This document shows positions 52,870 to 62,361 of a stretch of 64,000 nucleotides of DNA, one piece after another. The notes under the pieces were generated by a model. That model was not told the origin of the DNA. It saw nothing but the letters and a program-made list of their open reading frames with translations, and ran no database searches. The DNA is from Algoriphagus machipongonensis. GTDB taxonomy: Bacteria; Bacteroidota; Bacteroidia; Cytophagales; Cyclobacteriaceae. Position 1 is the first letter of the stretch. Each line of letters opens with the position of its first letter. A program made the translations under genes and the position numbers. The DNA lies in contig NZ_CM001023.1 in assembly GCF_000166275.1 (NCBI RefSeq), positions 3,537,001-3,601,000 of the forward strand, read 5' to 3'.

Positions 52870-55410
52870 CTAGATTGATTCTCTTGCCGCCAAAAGGGAA
52901 GATTGAATAGACGAAATCTCTTTTTCGGAAGGCTCAGAATTCTTTTGAAAGTTTTCTAAGGCCAGTTCTAAAAATTCTATGGCGGTAGAATAATCCCCAA
53001 TAGCTAACATGCACTCTCCAAGTGCTTGTTGGCTTTGGGCTATTTGTGGGTGACCATTTGGATAGGCTGCTTCTCTTATCTTAAGAGCTTCAAGGAAGTA
53101 CTCCTTCGCCAAGGCATAGTTTTTTTCTTTCATTTTCACTTTCCCCAATCCATTCAAAGGAGAAGCTAACCTAGGATCACCCTCCGGCAATATTTTTTGA
53201 AAATTTTCATGTGATATCTGATAATTTACTCCTGCCTTGGCATATTCACCCGCTTCAAATTGTGCATTTCCTAAGCTGCCAGTTAGCGCCCAATAATAAT
53301 AGTGGCTTTTACCAACGAGGGAATCTGTGATTACCAAGGTCTTTTCATAGATGGGAAATGCATCTTTAGGCATACCCATTTTTACCAATGTTCTTGCATA
53401 ATTCGCCATACTCGCCATAGTCTCCACATGAAATTCACCAAGAATTGATTTCCGTTGATCCAATGACTTTTCTATATAACCCAAAGCAATCGAATCTTTT
53501 TTCATGGACTGGTACAGACTACCTAAATGATTATAGGTATAGGCGATTTCCAAATGCGGCTCCTCAAAAAGCTCTTTTTTCATTTCTAAGGCTTCCAACA
53601 AGTATTTTTCCGCTTTGGCATAATCTCCTCTTTCCCTAGCATTTGCGCCTATCATATGTAGTTCAAACGCCAATTCTATATGAGGAGGATTAACATGCTT
53701 ATTACTTATATTAAATGCTGCTTGGTAAACAGAATCAGCCCTATCAAATTCGCCATAATCATAGAGAACATTCCCCAATTCAACCAATGCATTTGACAAA
53801 AACATACTTTCTTGATCTCCTACCTCTTTTAGCCTTTGTATAGCTTTTTCAGAATAAAATTTAGAGGAATCATAGCCCCCTTTAAGGTAATACATGGCTG
53901 CCATTTGAGACTCATTATCAGACAAGGTTTCTGTAGTCACATCCTCAAGCCCCAGATTGATTTGATAGGCTTTCTTCGTAAGCTCCTCTCCTTTTTCATA
54001 GTCTCCTAAGTTCAAAAATATAGGGGCAAGTCTAGAAATCATCGAGGCATATAAATATGGCTCATCACCTAAATTTTTTTCTAGGTTCTCATAGCCTTGA
54101 TTTAATAACTGGATGGCAGTAATCGTATCTGCTCCACCAACATTTGGGTCTGCAGCCATAAAAACATCAGAAAGTAGATCTGTAATTTGATTTGCTCTCC
54201 TCGCCTCAGATTGGGCTAAATTCCGCTCTTGACTCAGCCTTACCGTGTAAAAAATACCACTTCCCACTAAAATTAATATTGCGATAGAGATTGACATGAC
54301 TGCGGCTCTATTCCGCTTTAAATACTTTTTTCCTGAATAGGCTAAAGTCCTAGGTCGAACAGAAACTGGATAATCATTGAGAAATAATTGCAAATCCCTC
54401 ATCATTAGCTCTACCGACTGATATCTATCTTCAGGCTTTAGTTTTGTTGCCTTTTCATAAATAGCTTCTAAATCAGTCAAGAAAGCCTGCCTTGGCAATT
54501 CCTCGATTTTAAAACTTGGGCTATCGCCCAATAGGATCGATTCTTTGAGTTTGGTAGGCTCTTTGAAAAATTCCTGATAGGGATGAGCTCCAAATAGAAT
54601 TTCATAAAAGATAATTCCTAGTGAATAAACATCTGAAACAGTTCCTGCATTTGTTCTCTGAACCTGCTCAGGAGATGCATAGGCCAAAGTAAAACTTCCT
54701 GCCGCCTCCTCGCTATCTTCCAAAATCTTGGACACCCCAAAATCCAATAATTTCACCTGACCTTCCTCATTGACGATGATATTTTGAGGCTTTAGATCTA
54801 AATGAACTATTAATGATTGATGGGCATATTGAACTGCTTTGCAAACCTGAAGAAACAATTCCAGCTTTTGAATTAAACTAGCATTCTTTTTTTTAATGTA
54901 ATCAGACAGGTAATCTCCTGACACATATTCCATGGTAAAAAAAGGACGATTCGTCTCCGAGTATCCTCCGTCATATAATCTAGCAATATTGGGATGATTT
55001 AATTTAGCCAGGATCTGACGCTCTCTTTGAAAAACCTCCTGCATTGCAGGGTTTAAAATCAAAGGCTTTAATAACTTAATCGCTACTGTTTGGTCAAATT
55101 GCCCGTCATTTCTTTCAGCTAAGAAAACTGTCCCCATAGCGCCACTACCAATAATTTTTTTCAGCTGAAATGACCCTACATTTTCTCCCAAAAGGCTTTC
55201 TTCATCATCTAGTTTGTCAAAAATATTTTTGGGAGATTCTGCAAAAATGTGATGACTTTTTTCATCTGATGCCAGCAAATCCATTAAAAGATCATGGAGT
55301 TCACTATCCTCTTCCTTAATTGTAAAAAGGATTCTCTGTTTTTCCACCTCTGAAACTTCAGTCAGTTTATGAAAAAGGTTTTCAACTTGACCCCATTTTC
55401 CATTCCGCAT
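52870..55410 (-). CDS. Transmembrane Ser/Thr protein kinase with TPR sensor region
   Basis: 846 residues. Kinase domain about 80-345: glycine loop GSGAMGTVFLAE (88-99), Lys112, catalytic HLDLKPQN (203-210, Leu where Arg is usual), DFG 223-225 and ASPEQ. One membrane helix at about 369-390 (AAVMSISIAILILVGSGIFY). Residues 430-830 are TPR repeats outside the cytoplasm (for example YAKAEKYLLEALEMKKELFEEP with repeats at 42-residue spacing). Such kinases are usually encoded just after an ECF sigma factor, as here (13 bases). It probably transmits an envelope signal to the sigma factor. Confidence 0.87.
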   Translation of the reverse strand: MRNGKWGQVENLFHKLTEVSEVEKQRILFTIKEEDSELHDLLMDLLASDEKSHHIFAESPKNIFDKLDDEESLLGENVGSFQLKKIIGSGAMGTVFLAERNDGQFDQTVAIKLLKPLILNPAMQEVFQRERQILAKLNHPNIARLYDGGYSETNRPFFTMEYVSGDYLSDYIKKKNASLIQKLELFLQVCKAVQYAHQSLIVHLDLKPQNIIVNEEGQVKLLDFGVSKILEDSEEAAGSFTLAYASPEQVQRTNAGTVSDVYSLGIIFYEILFGAHPYQEFFKEPTKLKESILLGDSPSFKIEELPRQAFLTDLEAIYEKATKLKPEDRYQSVELMMRDLQLFLNDYPVSVRPRTLAYSGKKYLKRNRAAVMSISIAILILVGSGIFYTVRLSQERNLAQSEARRANQITDLLSDVFMAADPNVGGADTITAIQLLNQGYENLEKNLGDEPYLYASMISRLAPIFLNLGDYEKGEELTKKAYQINLGLEDVTTETLSDNESQMAAMYYLKGGYDSSKFYSEKAIQRLKEVGDQESMFLSNALVELGNVLYDYGEFDRADSVYQAAFNISNKHVNPPHIELAFELHMIGANARERGDYAKAEKYLLEALEMKKELFEEPHLEIAYTYNHLGSLYQSMKKDSIALGYIEKSLDQRKSILGEFHVETMASMANYARTLVKMGMPKDAFPIYEKTLVITDSLVGKSHYYYWALTGSLGNAQFEAGEYAKAGVNYQISHENFQKILPEGDPRLASPLNGLGKVKMKEKNYALAKEYFLEALKIREAAYPNGHPQIAQSQQALGECMLAIGDYSTAIEFLELALENFQKNSEPSEKEISSIQSSLLAARESI

Positions 55411-55423
55411 GATTCTAAAAAAT

Positions 55424-55963
55424 TTAATTCTTTAATTCTTTGCTCAACCAAGCCTTTGCTAATCTCCAATCTCTACGAACTGTGTCGATTGAAACCCCCA
55501 TCATTTGAGCAATTTCTTCATGTTTATATCCTCCGAAAAAATGAAACTCCACCACTCTACAATGTCTATGATTGATGGCTTTTAACCTTGTCAAGGCCTC
55601 ATTTAAATGTAAGACCTCCTCTGGTGTAGTTACGACAGGATTTGAAATCGCCCCATAGGTCAATTGAATCTGATCTCCTCCCCTTTTCACTCGTTGTTTT
55701 TGCCTTGCATAATCAACCAGAAACCTCCTCATTACAATCGCTGCAATCGCCAAAAAATGATTCTTATCCTGAAACCCATTTTCATGTTTATCCATTTTTA
55801 GATAGGCTTCATGAACCAAGGCAGAAGTATCTAAAGTATTTGAATTATATTCAAACCTCAGTCTATGATGAGCAAGTTGACTTAACTCCTCATAGCAAGA
55901 TAAAAATTGATTTTTGATCAAAGAATACTGACTAGTACTAGAATTGTAAGCTGGAGAATACAT
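55424..55963 (-). CDS. ECF RNA polymerase sigma factor, kinase-associated group
   Basis: 179 residues of the ECF subgroup associated with Ser/Thr kinases. Region 2 shows TLDTSALVHEAYLKMDKHEN, then KNHFLAIAAIVMRRFLVDYARQKQRVKRGG; region 4 has LNEALTRLKAINHRHCRVVEFHFFGGYKHEEIAQ in part, with the helix-turn-helix MMGVSIDTVRRDWRLAKAWL. It directs polymerase to a small set of promoters, probably including its own. No anti-sigma factor gene is present; the following kinase gene probably replaces it as regulator. Confidence 0.9.
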   Translation of the reverse strand: MYSPAYNSSTSQYSLIKNQFLSCYEELSQLAHHRLRFEYNSNTLDTSALVHEAYLKMDKHENGFQDKNHFLAIAAIVMRRFLVDYARQKQRVKRGGDQIQLTYGAISNPVVTTPEEVLHLNEALTRLKAINHRHCRVVEFHFFGGYKHEEIAQMMGVSIDTVRRDWRLAKAWLSKELKN

Positions 55964-56162
55964 TTTGAACTACAAAATAATGTGTCTGTAAAAGAAAAAT
56001 ACAGCTCTAAAATAAGCCTATTGTCCAAAAACACCTAATGTAACTCAATTATTATTAAGCGATTAGATAAAAATGCAAGGGAAATTATTGAATAAAGGTC
56101 CCTTAGATGCTTCTTCCATTTTACTTTACTATTTTCATAATTCCATTGTTCACCCTCAAGAG

Positions 56163-57698
56163 ATGAAATACACTTACCTAATTATTGCCCTCTTTCTTAG
56201 TTTCAAAAGTTATTCACAAGCTCTAGACCAAACTTTGCTTAGTCAGCTCACTGACAAAAACTGGCAGCACGGAATCAGTCTTCTTCAAGAAATCGTAAGC
56301 ATCCCAAATGATGCTTTCTACCCAGAACAAGCCGAATTAAATATCAAATGGTCTGAGGAGCAATTTAAAAAGCGAGATTGGTCTACTCAAAGGCTAGAGA
56401 CGGGTGGCATACCTCTTTTACTCGTAGAAAAGTCATCTCTTGGAGCCACAAAAACCATTTTGTTTTATTTCCATATGGATGGGCAAGCAGTAGATAGAAG
56501 CTTATGGGATCAAGAGGATCCTTACACGCCTGAATTAAAGGAGCAAGATGCTCAGGGAAATTGGGTTACCATTTCTAAAGACAGATTAAAATCTGAATAT
56601 AATCCTGATTGGAGAATTTTTGCAAGATCCGCATCAGATGACAAAGGTCCCCTCGCTATGTTTTTGACAGGTATGGATGCTTTAGAAGATGAAGGAATTT
56701 CCCCTGATTTTAACATAAAAGTGATTTTGGATTTTGAGGAAGAAAAGGGGTCCCCAAAGCTTCCGGAAGCTGTAAAAAAATACAAATCCTTATTGGCATC
56801 TGACATGATGCTGATCATGGATGGTCCTCGTCATACCAGCAATGAGCCCACTTTAAGCTATGGCGCAAGAGGCATAGCAGATTTGACCCTCACTACCTAT
56901 GGACCGAGGGTACCGCAGCATAGCGGACATTATGGTAATTACGCTCCAAATCCAGCATTGCTATTATCCCAGCTCTTGGCTTCTATGAAAGATGCAAATG
57001 GAAGGGTAATTATCCCAGGCTATTATGATGGCATAAATCTAACTCAAACTGAAAAGGAGATTTTATCAAAAGTGCCAGATGATGAAAATTCAATTCAGCA
57101 AAAACTAGGCATTGGAAGAACTGATCAAGTGGGTAAGACTTATCAAGAAAGTATTCAATATCCCTCACTGAATATCAGAGGTTTGGAATCTGCATGGGTC
57201 GGCAGCGAAGCACGAACAATCGTACCTGCCACTGCCATTGCAGAAATTGATGTAAGACTTGTTCCTGAATCAGACCCAGAGAGGCTGTTTGGATTGATCA
57301 AAAACCATATCGAAGATCAAGGTTTTCATATTGTTGCTCAAGATCCAACAGATGAAGAAAGAATGAAGTATCCTAAAATTGTAAAAGTAGATTTTATTAT
57401 CTCTTATCAGGCATTTAGGACTCCCATGGACTCTGATGCAGGAAAATGGCTAAGAGCTTCCATGAATAGAGCTTTTGGAAAAGAACCTGTACAGATACGA
57501 ATATCAGGTGGATCCATTCCTATTTCCCCGTTTGTAGATGCTTTAGGCATCCCAGCAGTGACCATCCCTACAGTCAATGCAGATAATAACCAACATAGTC
57601 CAAATGAGAACATCCGCTTAGGGAATTACAAAGACGGAATTATTACTGTCATGTCTATTCTCACTCAAACGACTCAAAATGCTTTAGAATTTAAATAA
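56163..57698 (+). CDS. Exported M20-family metallopeptidase
   Basis: About 511 residues with signal peptide MKYTYLIIALFLSFKSYSQ. Metal and catalytic residues of the M20 family are visible: FYFHMDGQAVD (His-x-Asp), ASDDKGPLA (bridging Asp), DFEEEKGS (Glu-Glu), RISGGSIPISPF, and DNNQHSPNENI (last His). It resembles dipeptidase or carboxypeptidase members that act as dizinc enzymes. ATG 56163 is preferred over 56073, because the first 30 residues of the longer frame lie before the signal peptide. Confidence 0.88.
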   Translation: MKYTYLIIALFLSFKSYSQALDQTLLSQLTDKNWQHGISLLQEIVSIPNDAFYPEQAELNIKWSEEQFKKRDWSTQRLETGGIPLLLVEKSSLGATKTILFYFHMDGQAVDRSLWDQEDPYTPELKEQDAQGNWVTISKDRLKSEYNPDWRIFARSASDDKGPLAMFLTGMDALEDEGISPDFNIKVILDFEEEKGSPKLPEAVKKYKSLLASDMMLIMDGPRHTSNEPTLSYGARGIADLTLTTYGPRVPQHSGHYGNYAPNPALLLSQLLASMKDANGRVIIPGYYDGINLTQTEKEILSKVPDDENSIQQKLGIGRTDQVGKTYQESIQYPSLNIRGLESAWVGSEARTIVPATAIAEIDVRLVPESDPERLFGLIKNHIEDQGFHIVAQDPTDEERMKYPKIVKVDFIISYQAFRTPMDSDAGKWLRASMNRAFGKEPVQIRISGGSIPISPFVDALGIPAVTIPTVNADNNQHSPNENIRLGNYKDGIITVMSILTQTTQNALEFK

Positions 57699-57748
57699 AA
57701 TATAGATATTCATAGATTAATTGTTACTAAACAGCCTTTACTCTGATT

Positions 57749-58918
57749 ATGAAAACCTTTAAAACCGCCCATTTATTTTTTCTTTTAATAGGAATACCCT
57801 TCTGCCTACGTGCACAGGTCAACCAAAATTCATTGGCTGAACAAAACATTAACCCTCACAATGAGCGTTTTGAGCAAACTAGTAATACTTATTATCAACA
57901 ACTTGTACAGAAAAATCATTTTGAAGGTGAAAAAAGCCTTTCTGATACAATTCCTGCAGATCAAGGAATAATCGTAGAAGATGGATATATCGAAAAATTT
58001 GATAATTATCTGATTGGAAGAATCACCACTATAAATGATAATGAGCGTTTTTCTGTCACCTCAAATAACAGTACTACTAAGATCTACCCAAATGGGAATT
58101 TAAGGCTCTTATTAAACTTGAATTATAGGTTTCTCTCATTTAACATCAATATCATTCCTCAATTTAATACTAGTAATAATGATGATTTTGAAAAAGGAAA
58201 AACCACGGGAGTTGGCTTTTCGACAGGTTTGAATTTCAAGCATTGGTTCCAGCAGCTAGAATACACAAGAACCACTGGATATTATTTAGAAAACACCGGG
58301 GATTTTGATCCTGCCTGGCAAGAGGGAGATCCTTATATTCAATTTCCTGAACTCCACTACAGAAGCGTCAGCGGAGTAACAGGCTATAGTTTTAATGAGA
58401 AATTTTCCACCAAAGCATTGATGACGAGCACAGAACGCCAATTAAAAAGCGTAGGCTCATTCATTCCAACACTAGCTTATAGATATTACATTGTAGACAA
58501 TAGAGAAGAGCTAACGGCAACGAACAGCACCCAGAAAAGTAAAAATTTTGAAATTTTGGCCAATGCTGGATACTATTACACCTATGTCTTAAATAAGGAA
58601 TTTTACATTTCAGGAGGAGGAGCCCTTGGATATGGTTTATTAGCCTCTAAAATCACCACCAGATCAATGAATGATCGCATCAATAGCAACCAAACGAATG
58701 GGGTTTTTAAATGGGATGCTAGAGGAGGAATTGGTTACAATGGTGAAAGGTTTTTTTCCGGTTTTTATGTTACCGCAGAAAACAGAAGGTATAGGCAAGC
58801 AAATACGTCTGTAATCAATGAAAACTGGCGTGTTTTCATGCAATTGCATGTGGGCTATCGATTCAATGCTCCTGAAAAACTTCGCAAAACGGTGGAATCA
58901 ATTCCGATTATCAATTAA
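57749..58918 (+). CDS. DUF4421-like outer membrane protein
   Basis: 389 residues with a signal peptide (AHLFFLLIGIPFCLRAQ). After a spacer the protein has repeating amphipathic strands (NLRLLLNLNYRFLSFNINII, GVGFSTGLNFKHWFQQLEY, WRVFMQLHVGYRF) fitting a small outer-membrane barrel. GYIEKFDNYLIGRITTINDN resembles the DUF4421 start. The ligand or role is unknown. It lies 50 bases after the peptidase gene and may be co-transcribed. Its stop overlaps that of the convergent NrtR-like gene by 4 bases. Confidence 0.7.
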   Translation: MKTFKTAHLFFLLIGIPFCLRAQVNQNSLAEQNINPHNERFEQTSNTYYQQLVQKNHFEGEKSLSDTIPADQGIIVEDGYIEKFDNYLIGRITTINDNERFSVTSNNSTTKIYPNGNLRLLLNLNYRFLSFNINIIPQFNTSNNDDFEKGKTTGVGFSTGLNFKHWFQQLEYTRTTGYYLENTGDFDPAWQEGDPYIQFPELHYRSVSGVTGYSFNEKFSTKALMTSTERQLKSVGSFIPTLAYRYYIVDNREELTATNSTQKSKNFEILANAGYYYTYVLNKEFYISGGGALGYGLLASKITTRSMNDRINSNQTNGVFKWDARGGIGYNGERFFSGFYVTAENRRYRQANTSVINENWRVFMQLHVGYRFNAPEKLRKTVESIPIIN

Positions 58919-59628
58919 CCAATCGCGTTGTTTTTTTCCTTAAAGCTGTATAAAAAAGGTGCTTTATGTGATCCTCCAGTATAAAGCTTATCATGGCGTT
59001 TCAAAATATCCAAACTCAGCATTTTACGTTGAAAATTTGCTCTATTCAGGCTTTCTCCCAAAATAGCCTCATAAACTTGTTGCAACTCTTTCATCGTAAA
59101 CTTTTCAGGTAATAGATTAAAGCTCAAAAGTTTATGATCCAAATGAATCCTTAAATGCTCTAAGGCTTTATCTACAATTTCTCTGTGATCCATCATTAAA
59201 TCAGGAAGGTCATCATAATCATACCATCCAATCGAATCCGACAACATATCAGGTTTTGGTGTCACATTTTCGTAATTGATTAATGCATAATACCCCACGG
59301 TAATAAACCTATCCAGCATCCAGTGAGAATCTAAAAAATGACCTTGTTTTTCAAGGATTTCACGCATCGTTTCTGAATCATGTCGATCTTTTGATCCAAA
59401 AGTTTGAAACTGTTGTAAGAAAATTTTATCCAATCCGGTTCTTTCTGAAAGCCCCCTCTTTACAGCATCATCCAAGCTTTCAACTACCTGCACGAATCCA
59501 CCAGGCAAAGCAAACTTCTTTGTGTTATGATATTCTAAGATCAGAATTTTCAGTTTTTCTCCTGAAAATCCGAAAATTACAGAGTCATAAGAAAGATTTG
59601 GGATATACTCACCCTTAGGAAGGTCCAT
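58915..59628 (-). CDS. NrtR-family transcriptional regulator with Nudix-like domain
   Basis: 237 residues. Residues 1-145 are Nudix-like (LILEYHNTKKFALPGGFVQVV); residues about 165-235 are a winged helix (FTMKELQQVYEAILGESLNR, ANFQRKMLSLDILKR). The Nudix box GFVQVVE-X7-RGLSERTGL departs from REUXEEXGU at two metal-binding glutamates (Gly59, Arg63), so hydrolysis is improbable and ligand sensing likely. Members in Bacteroidota regulate sugar or NAD metabolism by binding a metabolite; the ligand here is unknown. No metabolic gene is adjacent. A palindrome 57 bases upstream is the probable operator. Confidence 0.82.
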   Translation of the reverse strand: MDLPKGEYIPNLSYDSVIFGFSGEKLKILILEYHNTKKFALPGGFVQVVESLDDAVKRGLSERTGLDKIFLQQFQTFGSKDRHDSETMREILEKQGHFLDSHWMLDRFITVGYYALINYENVTPKPDMLSDSIGWYDYDDLPDLMMDHREIVDKALEHLRIHLDHKLLSFNLLPEKFTMKELQQVYEAILGESLNRANFQRKMLSLDILKRHDKLYTGGSHKAPFLYSFKEKNNAIG

Positions 59629-59685
59629 GATTTCAAATGGGAAAAACAGTTATTAGAATTGGATTTTCAAAAATAAGCAATTACT

Positions 59686-59706
59686 ATTGTTTCGCAACGA
59701 TACAAT
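59686..59706. promoter_or_regulatory. 21-bp palindrome, candidate NrtR-like operator
   Basis: Arms ATTGTTTCG and CGATACAAT around the centre CAA match in eight of nine positions. The site ends 58 bases upstream of the regulator ATG (59628), where an autoregulatory operator is expected; a divergent plus-strand promoter could share it. Size (21 bp, two half-turn arms) suits a winged-helix dimer. Confidence 0.45.
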
Positions 59707-59978
59707 AAATAATCCATGGAAAACACTTTTAGCAATGATAACTTTAATGTTTTGCACTTACTTTTTCAGTAAGCGTAACGCTATTTTCAGCTAAAAGCTC
59801 AATGGATTATCATTCAAAACGAACAAAAGATGTATTTCGCGCTTGCAAAAGTTGATTCTGTAACGCTAAAAACTAAATAATTGATATGTACTCCATTTAA
59901 AAGGAGACCACCAACCAACCTATATATCAGTTTATAAACAGATGCTACAAAAAATTAAATAGCGAGCTGTTTACACCC

Positions 59979-60004
59979 ACGGGAGCCCACAAGCTCCCGT
60001 TTTT
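59979..60004 (+). terminator. Orphan plus-strand intrinsic terminator
   Basis: Stem ACGGGAGC / GCTCCCGT with loop CCACAA, then T5 (60000-60004). It is oriented plus, but the nearest plus-strand protein gene ends at 58918, with the NrtR-like gene transcribed away in between. The hairpin immediately follows the helicase stop on the minus strand, where no T tract exists. The plus transcript it would end must start in 59629-59978; the only ORFs there are of 17-18 codons. Confidence 0.6.
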
Positions 60005-62264
60005 AGTTAATTTTATTTCCAGCAATCACCATCTTGATTGTGCCGTAATCATACTTCCCATCAAAATGCTCCCTTAGTGAGGACATGCTCGAATGTTTTT
60101 CTAATTGATCATTAATTTCAGCGATCACCTCTTTCGTTAAACAGTCTTCCAATTGTATTCTTCCTGTCTCGATGCCATGGGCCAAATGACTTTTAATGGT
60201 GGATTTAGCCAAACTCCTAGCGCTTGCCATTTCATCAATTGTTTTCCCTTCTTTATACAACATGTAGGTCACTTCAAATGAATCCCCTTTTTGTCTTTTA
60301 GGCTTTAACGTACCACTCTTCTTCCTACCCGTTTTTGACTTAATTCCTTTGAGCTTTTCTTTTGCATTTTCCTTGGCTTGTTGAATAAATTTCCTTCTCA
60401 TTGCCATTAAATCCTCCTCTAAATCTTGCATTTTAGAAGGTACTTGTCCTGTAGAAATAGCCTCAATTATCTTTCCCAGCTTACAGATATCCAAATATTT
60501 TCTAAGGAGACTTTCTTCCACCGCCTCTAAGCCTTCTAGATATTTCTTTGTTCTGGAAAACTGTTCGACCAAGCCTGCCTGAGATAAAATCCTTTTTAAC
60601 GATTCCGTAAGTATTTCACTATAATACTCCTCTCCCTTCGTGATTCTTTCCTGCAATTGCTCCATTTCATTTTCTTGAAGGAGATACAATAGTTGTCTTC
60701 GGAATTTTCCGGTATTCCCAACTTCAGAGGATAGTTTCTGGTATACCTCTGGAATAGCTATTTGCATTTCAGTATCCTCAAATTCCAAACTGCTGCTTTG
60801 CTCTTTTTGAAAACTTTCCAATTCTTTGAGTATCGGCAACAAATCAAAAGTTCGGTTAATTAGGGAGCCTACGTATTGTCGCTGGTGATGGCTCAGGAGT
60901 TCCTGAAGCGAACTTTGATTGCCAGCACTCTGCGTAAAGTTTACCACTTGATGATCTGAGTAAACCAAATGAGACTGGATTCTACTTCTAAGAATCAAAC
61001 CATCTAAGCTCCTCAATCTACTCAAAGCCACGTAAACCTGCCCAGGAGCAAAAGCCTGCCCCACATCTACGATTGCTCGATCAAAGGTTAAACCCTGACT
61101 TTTGTGTACCGTAACAGCCCAAGCAAGCTTGACAGGGAATTGTGCAAAAGTACCTACAACGTCTTCCTCTAATTCCTTTGTATCGGGGTTAACAACGTAT
61201 TTTTTGTTCTCCCAAACCTCTTTCCTTAAAGTAAACTCCTCCTCAGTATCCTTCATTTCCACCAAAACCTCTTCTTTTGAAAGGTGGATGATTTTGGCAA
61301 TCTTCCCATTGAAATAACTCCCGTTTCCAGAACTATCATTTTTAACAAACATGATTTGGGCTCCCTTTTTCAACTCAAGTTTCTTCGGTAAGGGATACAA
61401 ATTTTCAGGAAAATCATCTTCCACATCAGCCTCATAATAAAATGAGCTTTCGGAAAGACTATCCATTTCTTTTTGATTGATCTGGTCGGCCTTGTAATTA
61501 TGCGTGGTAATCGTAATATATTCTTCTTCCAGCTTCTTGATTTCTTCCGCTGACTTATAATGACTGTTTAGGATCTGAACATCATTTTGGGTCACCTTAT
61601 TTTCCCGGAAGTGATTTAAAACATCAATAAATACATCATCCTGTTGTCTAAAAATCTTATCCAGTTCCAAGTACACCATTCCTGAATTATGAAGCGCCTT
61701 GGCCTCAAAAAAATGCATGCTAGCATAAAATCTATTCAGTATTTGCCATTCATGATCTTTAACAATGGGAGGCAATTGATACAAATCTCCGATCATCAGC
61801 AGCTGAACGCCACCAAAAGGCTCCTTAAAGTTCCTTTTGACACTCTTCATCCGATAATCGATAGCATCCAAAATATCAGCACGAAGCATACTTACTTCAT
61901 CAATTACCAATAATTCTACAGCCTTGAGCACACTTTTTCTAATCTGATTCAAAGGATGTCTTCTTCCTAAAGTGTGCTGTGTAAAAAAGCCATACTGATC
62001 GGTATAATTCCCTTCGGGCTCACTAACCGGAAGAAAACTTCCCATAGGCAATAAAAACTGAGAATGAATGGTCACACCTTTTGCATGCAAAGCTGCGATC
62101 CCTGTTGGAGCCAAAATTAAATGCCTCTTATGGGTACGCTTTGCCAAATCCCTCAAAAATGTGGTCTTCCCTGTCCCTGCTTTTCCTGTTAAAAAAATTG
62201 GGGCTCCTGTGTTGTTGACAAACCTTGCGGCGTAGTCAAGTTTATCGGTGGCCTGCTGATCCAT
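60003..62264 (-). CDS. Pif1-like SF1B helicase with C-terminal HTH_40 domain
   Basis: 753 residues. Walker A is GKAGTGKTT (27-35), followed by LILAPTGIAALHAKGVTIHSQF (Ia), LLVIDEVSMLRADI (II), MIGDLYQLPPIV (III) and late motifs AVTVHKSQGLTFDRAIVDVG and VALSRLRSLDGL. The order is that of Pif1/Dda 5'-3' helicases, which unwind G-quadruplexes and stalled replication structures. The C-terminal 100 residues (VTYMLYKEGKTIDEMASARS, LAKSTIKSHLAHGIETGRI) match the HTH_40 domain often found after helicases. A Lys-rich linker joins them. Likely monocistronic. Confidence 0.9.
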   Translation of the reverse strand: MDQQATDKLDYAARFVNNTGAPIFLTGKAGTGKTTFLRDLAKRTHKRHLILAPTGIAALHAKGVTIHSQFLLPMGSFLPVSEPEGNYTDQYGFFTQHTLGRRHPLNQIRKSVLKAVELLVIDEVSMLRADILDAIDYRMKSVKRNFKEPFGGVQLLMIGDLYQLPPIVKDHEWQILNRFYASMHFFEAKALHNSGMVYLELDKIFRQQDDVFIDVLNHFRENKVTQNDVQILNSHYKSAEEIKKLEEEYITITTHNYKADQINQKEMDSLSESSFYYEADVEDDFPENLYPLPKKLELKKGAQIMFVKNDSSGNGSYFNGKIAKIIHLSKEEVLVEMKDTEEEFTLRKEVWENKKYVVNPDTKELEEDVVGTFAQFPVKLAWAVTVHKSQGLTFDRAIVDVGQAFAPGQVYVALSRLRSLDGLILRSRIQSHLVYSDHQVVNFTQSAGNQSSLQELLSHHQRQYVGSLINRTFDLLPILKELESFQKEQSSSLEFEDTEMQIAIPEVYQKLSSEVGNTGKFRRQLLYLLQENEMEQLQERITKGEEYYSEILTESLKRILSQAGLVEQFSRTKKYLEGLEAVEESLLRKYLDICKLGKIIEAISTGQVPSKMQDLEEDLMAMRRKFIQQAKENAKEKLKGIKSKTGRKKSGTLKPKRQKGDSFEVTYMLYKEGKTIDEMASARSLAKSTIKSHLAHGIETGRIQLEDCLTKEVIAEINDQLEKHSSMSSLREHFDGKYDYGTIKMVIAGNKIN

Positions 62265-62361
62265 ATAACTAAACTAATAATACTTTTTCTACCAAAAAAC
62301 TGAATGTTTGGCGATTTTCAAATTTTCCTTTTTATAAATTCAAGCACAAACTAACTTGAAA

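Noticed and set aside
59716..59772. An 18-codon plus-strand ORF (MENTFSNDNFNVLHLLFQ) as a leader peptide
   Set aside because: No amino acid is strongly enriched and no structural gene follows on the plus strand, so an attenuation role has no support.
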